DNA from: Accumulibacter sp.
GTDB taxonomy: Bacteria; Pseudomonadota; Gammaproteobacteria; Burkholderiales; Rhodocyclaceae
Reading direction: 5' to 3'
DNA: 6,777 bases
Assembly (NCBI GenBank): GCA_003538495.1
Contig: DPSD01000027.1
Span: 3,549-10,325 of the forward strand
The notes under the pieces: generated by a model
What the model was told of the DNA's origin: nothing
What the model saw: the letters and a program-made list of their open reading frames with translations, nothing else
Databases searched by the model: none
Translations under genes and position numbers: made by a program
Part shown: positions 6,649 through 6,777 of the stretch, in pieces
Position numbering within the stretch: position 1 is the stretch's first letter
Layout: each line of letters begins with the position of its first letter

Positions 6649-6777
6649 CCGCAACCGCCGTCCCCAATTCTCCGTTCAACAAGCTGCAGCCCGGCGCCGT
6701 CCAGGAACTCCGGGAATCTCCGGCGCAGGCGCGCGCCTGGCACCAGTGGTCGGCGGCCGAAATCGACGCGCTGACGC
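6645..6777 (+). CDS. Start of a gene coupled to the SEFIR gene, possibly an AAA-type ATPase; cut by the window end
   Basis: ATG at 6645 overlaps the SEFIR stop, with AGG at 6635-6637 as a modest ribosome binding site. The 44 visible codons give MTATAVPNSPFNKLQPGAVQ and end near WHQWSAAEIDALT. A tryptophan-rich stretch followed by a helix of this kind often precedes the P-loop of MoxR/McrB-like AAA ATPases in conflict systems, but no Walker motif is within the window, so that is a guess. What can be said firmly is that an in-frame, high-GC3 coding sequence starts here and is translationally coupled to the SEFIR gene. Confidence 0.55.
   Translation, partial: MTATAVPNSPFNKLQPGAVQELRESPAQARAWHQWSAAEIDALT

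Noticed and set aside
1..6777. tRNA, rRNA, CRISPR array or replication origin
   Set aside because: No cloverleaf, no regularly spaced repeats and no iteron-like clusters were seen on reading both strands.

Overview
The window is a stretch of high-GC bacterial DNA (over 60 % G+C by eye, with strong G/C preference at third codon positions). The protein styles suggest a proteobacterium, perhaps a beta- or gammaproteobacterium; this is an inference from gene types and composition, and no housekeeping marker is present to fix the lineage. It reads as a defence island: intact immune-type genes lie between broken pieces of other mobile or defence genes, and every intact gene is on the + strand.

Region 1 (1-1427) is mostly relics. 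It opens with a Fic-domain 'mobile mystery protein B' gene that has lost an internal segment and its reading frame near position 80. Next comes the N-terminal third or less of a large PglX/DrmMI-type adenine DNA methyltransferase, as found in BREX and DISARM defence. This is cut off near 1190 and joined head-on to the first ~37-40 codons of a minus-strand MazE/AbrB-type antitoxin. The antitoxin keeps its upstream palindrome (1327-1351) but has lost its C-terminus and any partner toxin.

Region 2 (1424-4896) is the core: a two-gene, translationally coupled operon. The first gene encodes a RecQ-type helicase fused to a ComF-like phosphoribosyltransferase (PRTase). The second encodes a divergent DprA-like protein with a C-terminal winged helix. 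PRTase plus DprA is the domain pairing of the ShosTA toxin-antitoxin phage-defence system; here a helicase is attached to the PRTase. The dprA stop overlaps a further ATG (4893), and an IS66-type end begins six bases after that stop, so a third operon gene may have been destroyed.

Region 3 (4897-5220) holds the left end and the start of tnpA of a truncated IS66-family element. After it comes a short segment with a coding-like reading frame ending at 5157, then the leader of the next gene.

Region 4 (5221-6777) is a second coupled operon. It has a SEFIR-domain protein (TIR-like, a probable phage-sensing or cell-killing effector) with a ~290-residue C-terminal part I do not recognise, followed by an ATGA overlap into a gene that runs off the window and may be an AAA-type ATPase. 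The two live modules, RecQ-PRTase/DprA and SEFIR/downstream gene, are separated by the IS relic and probably arrived or act independently.
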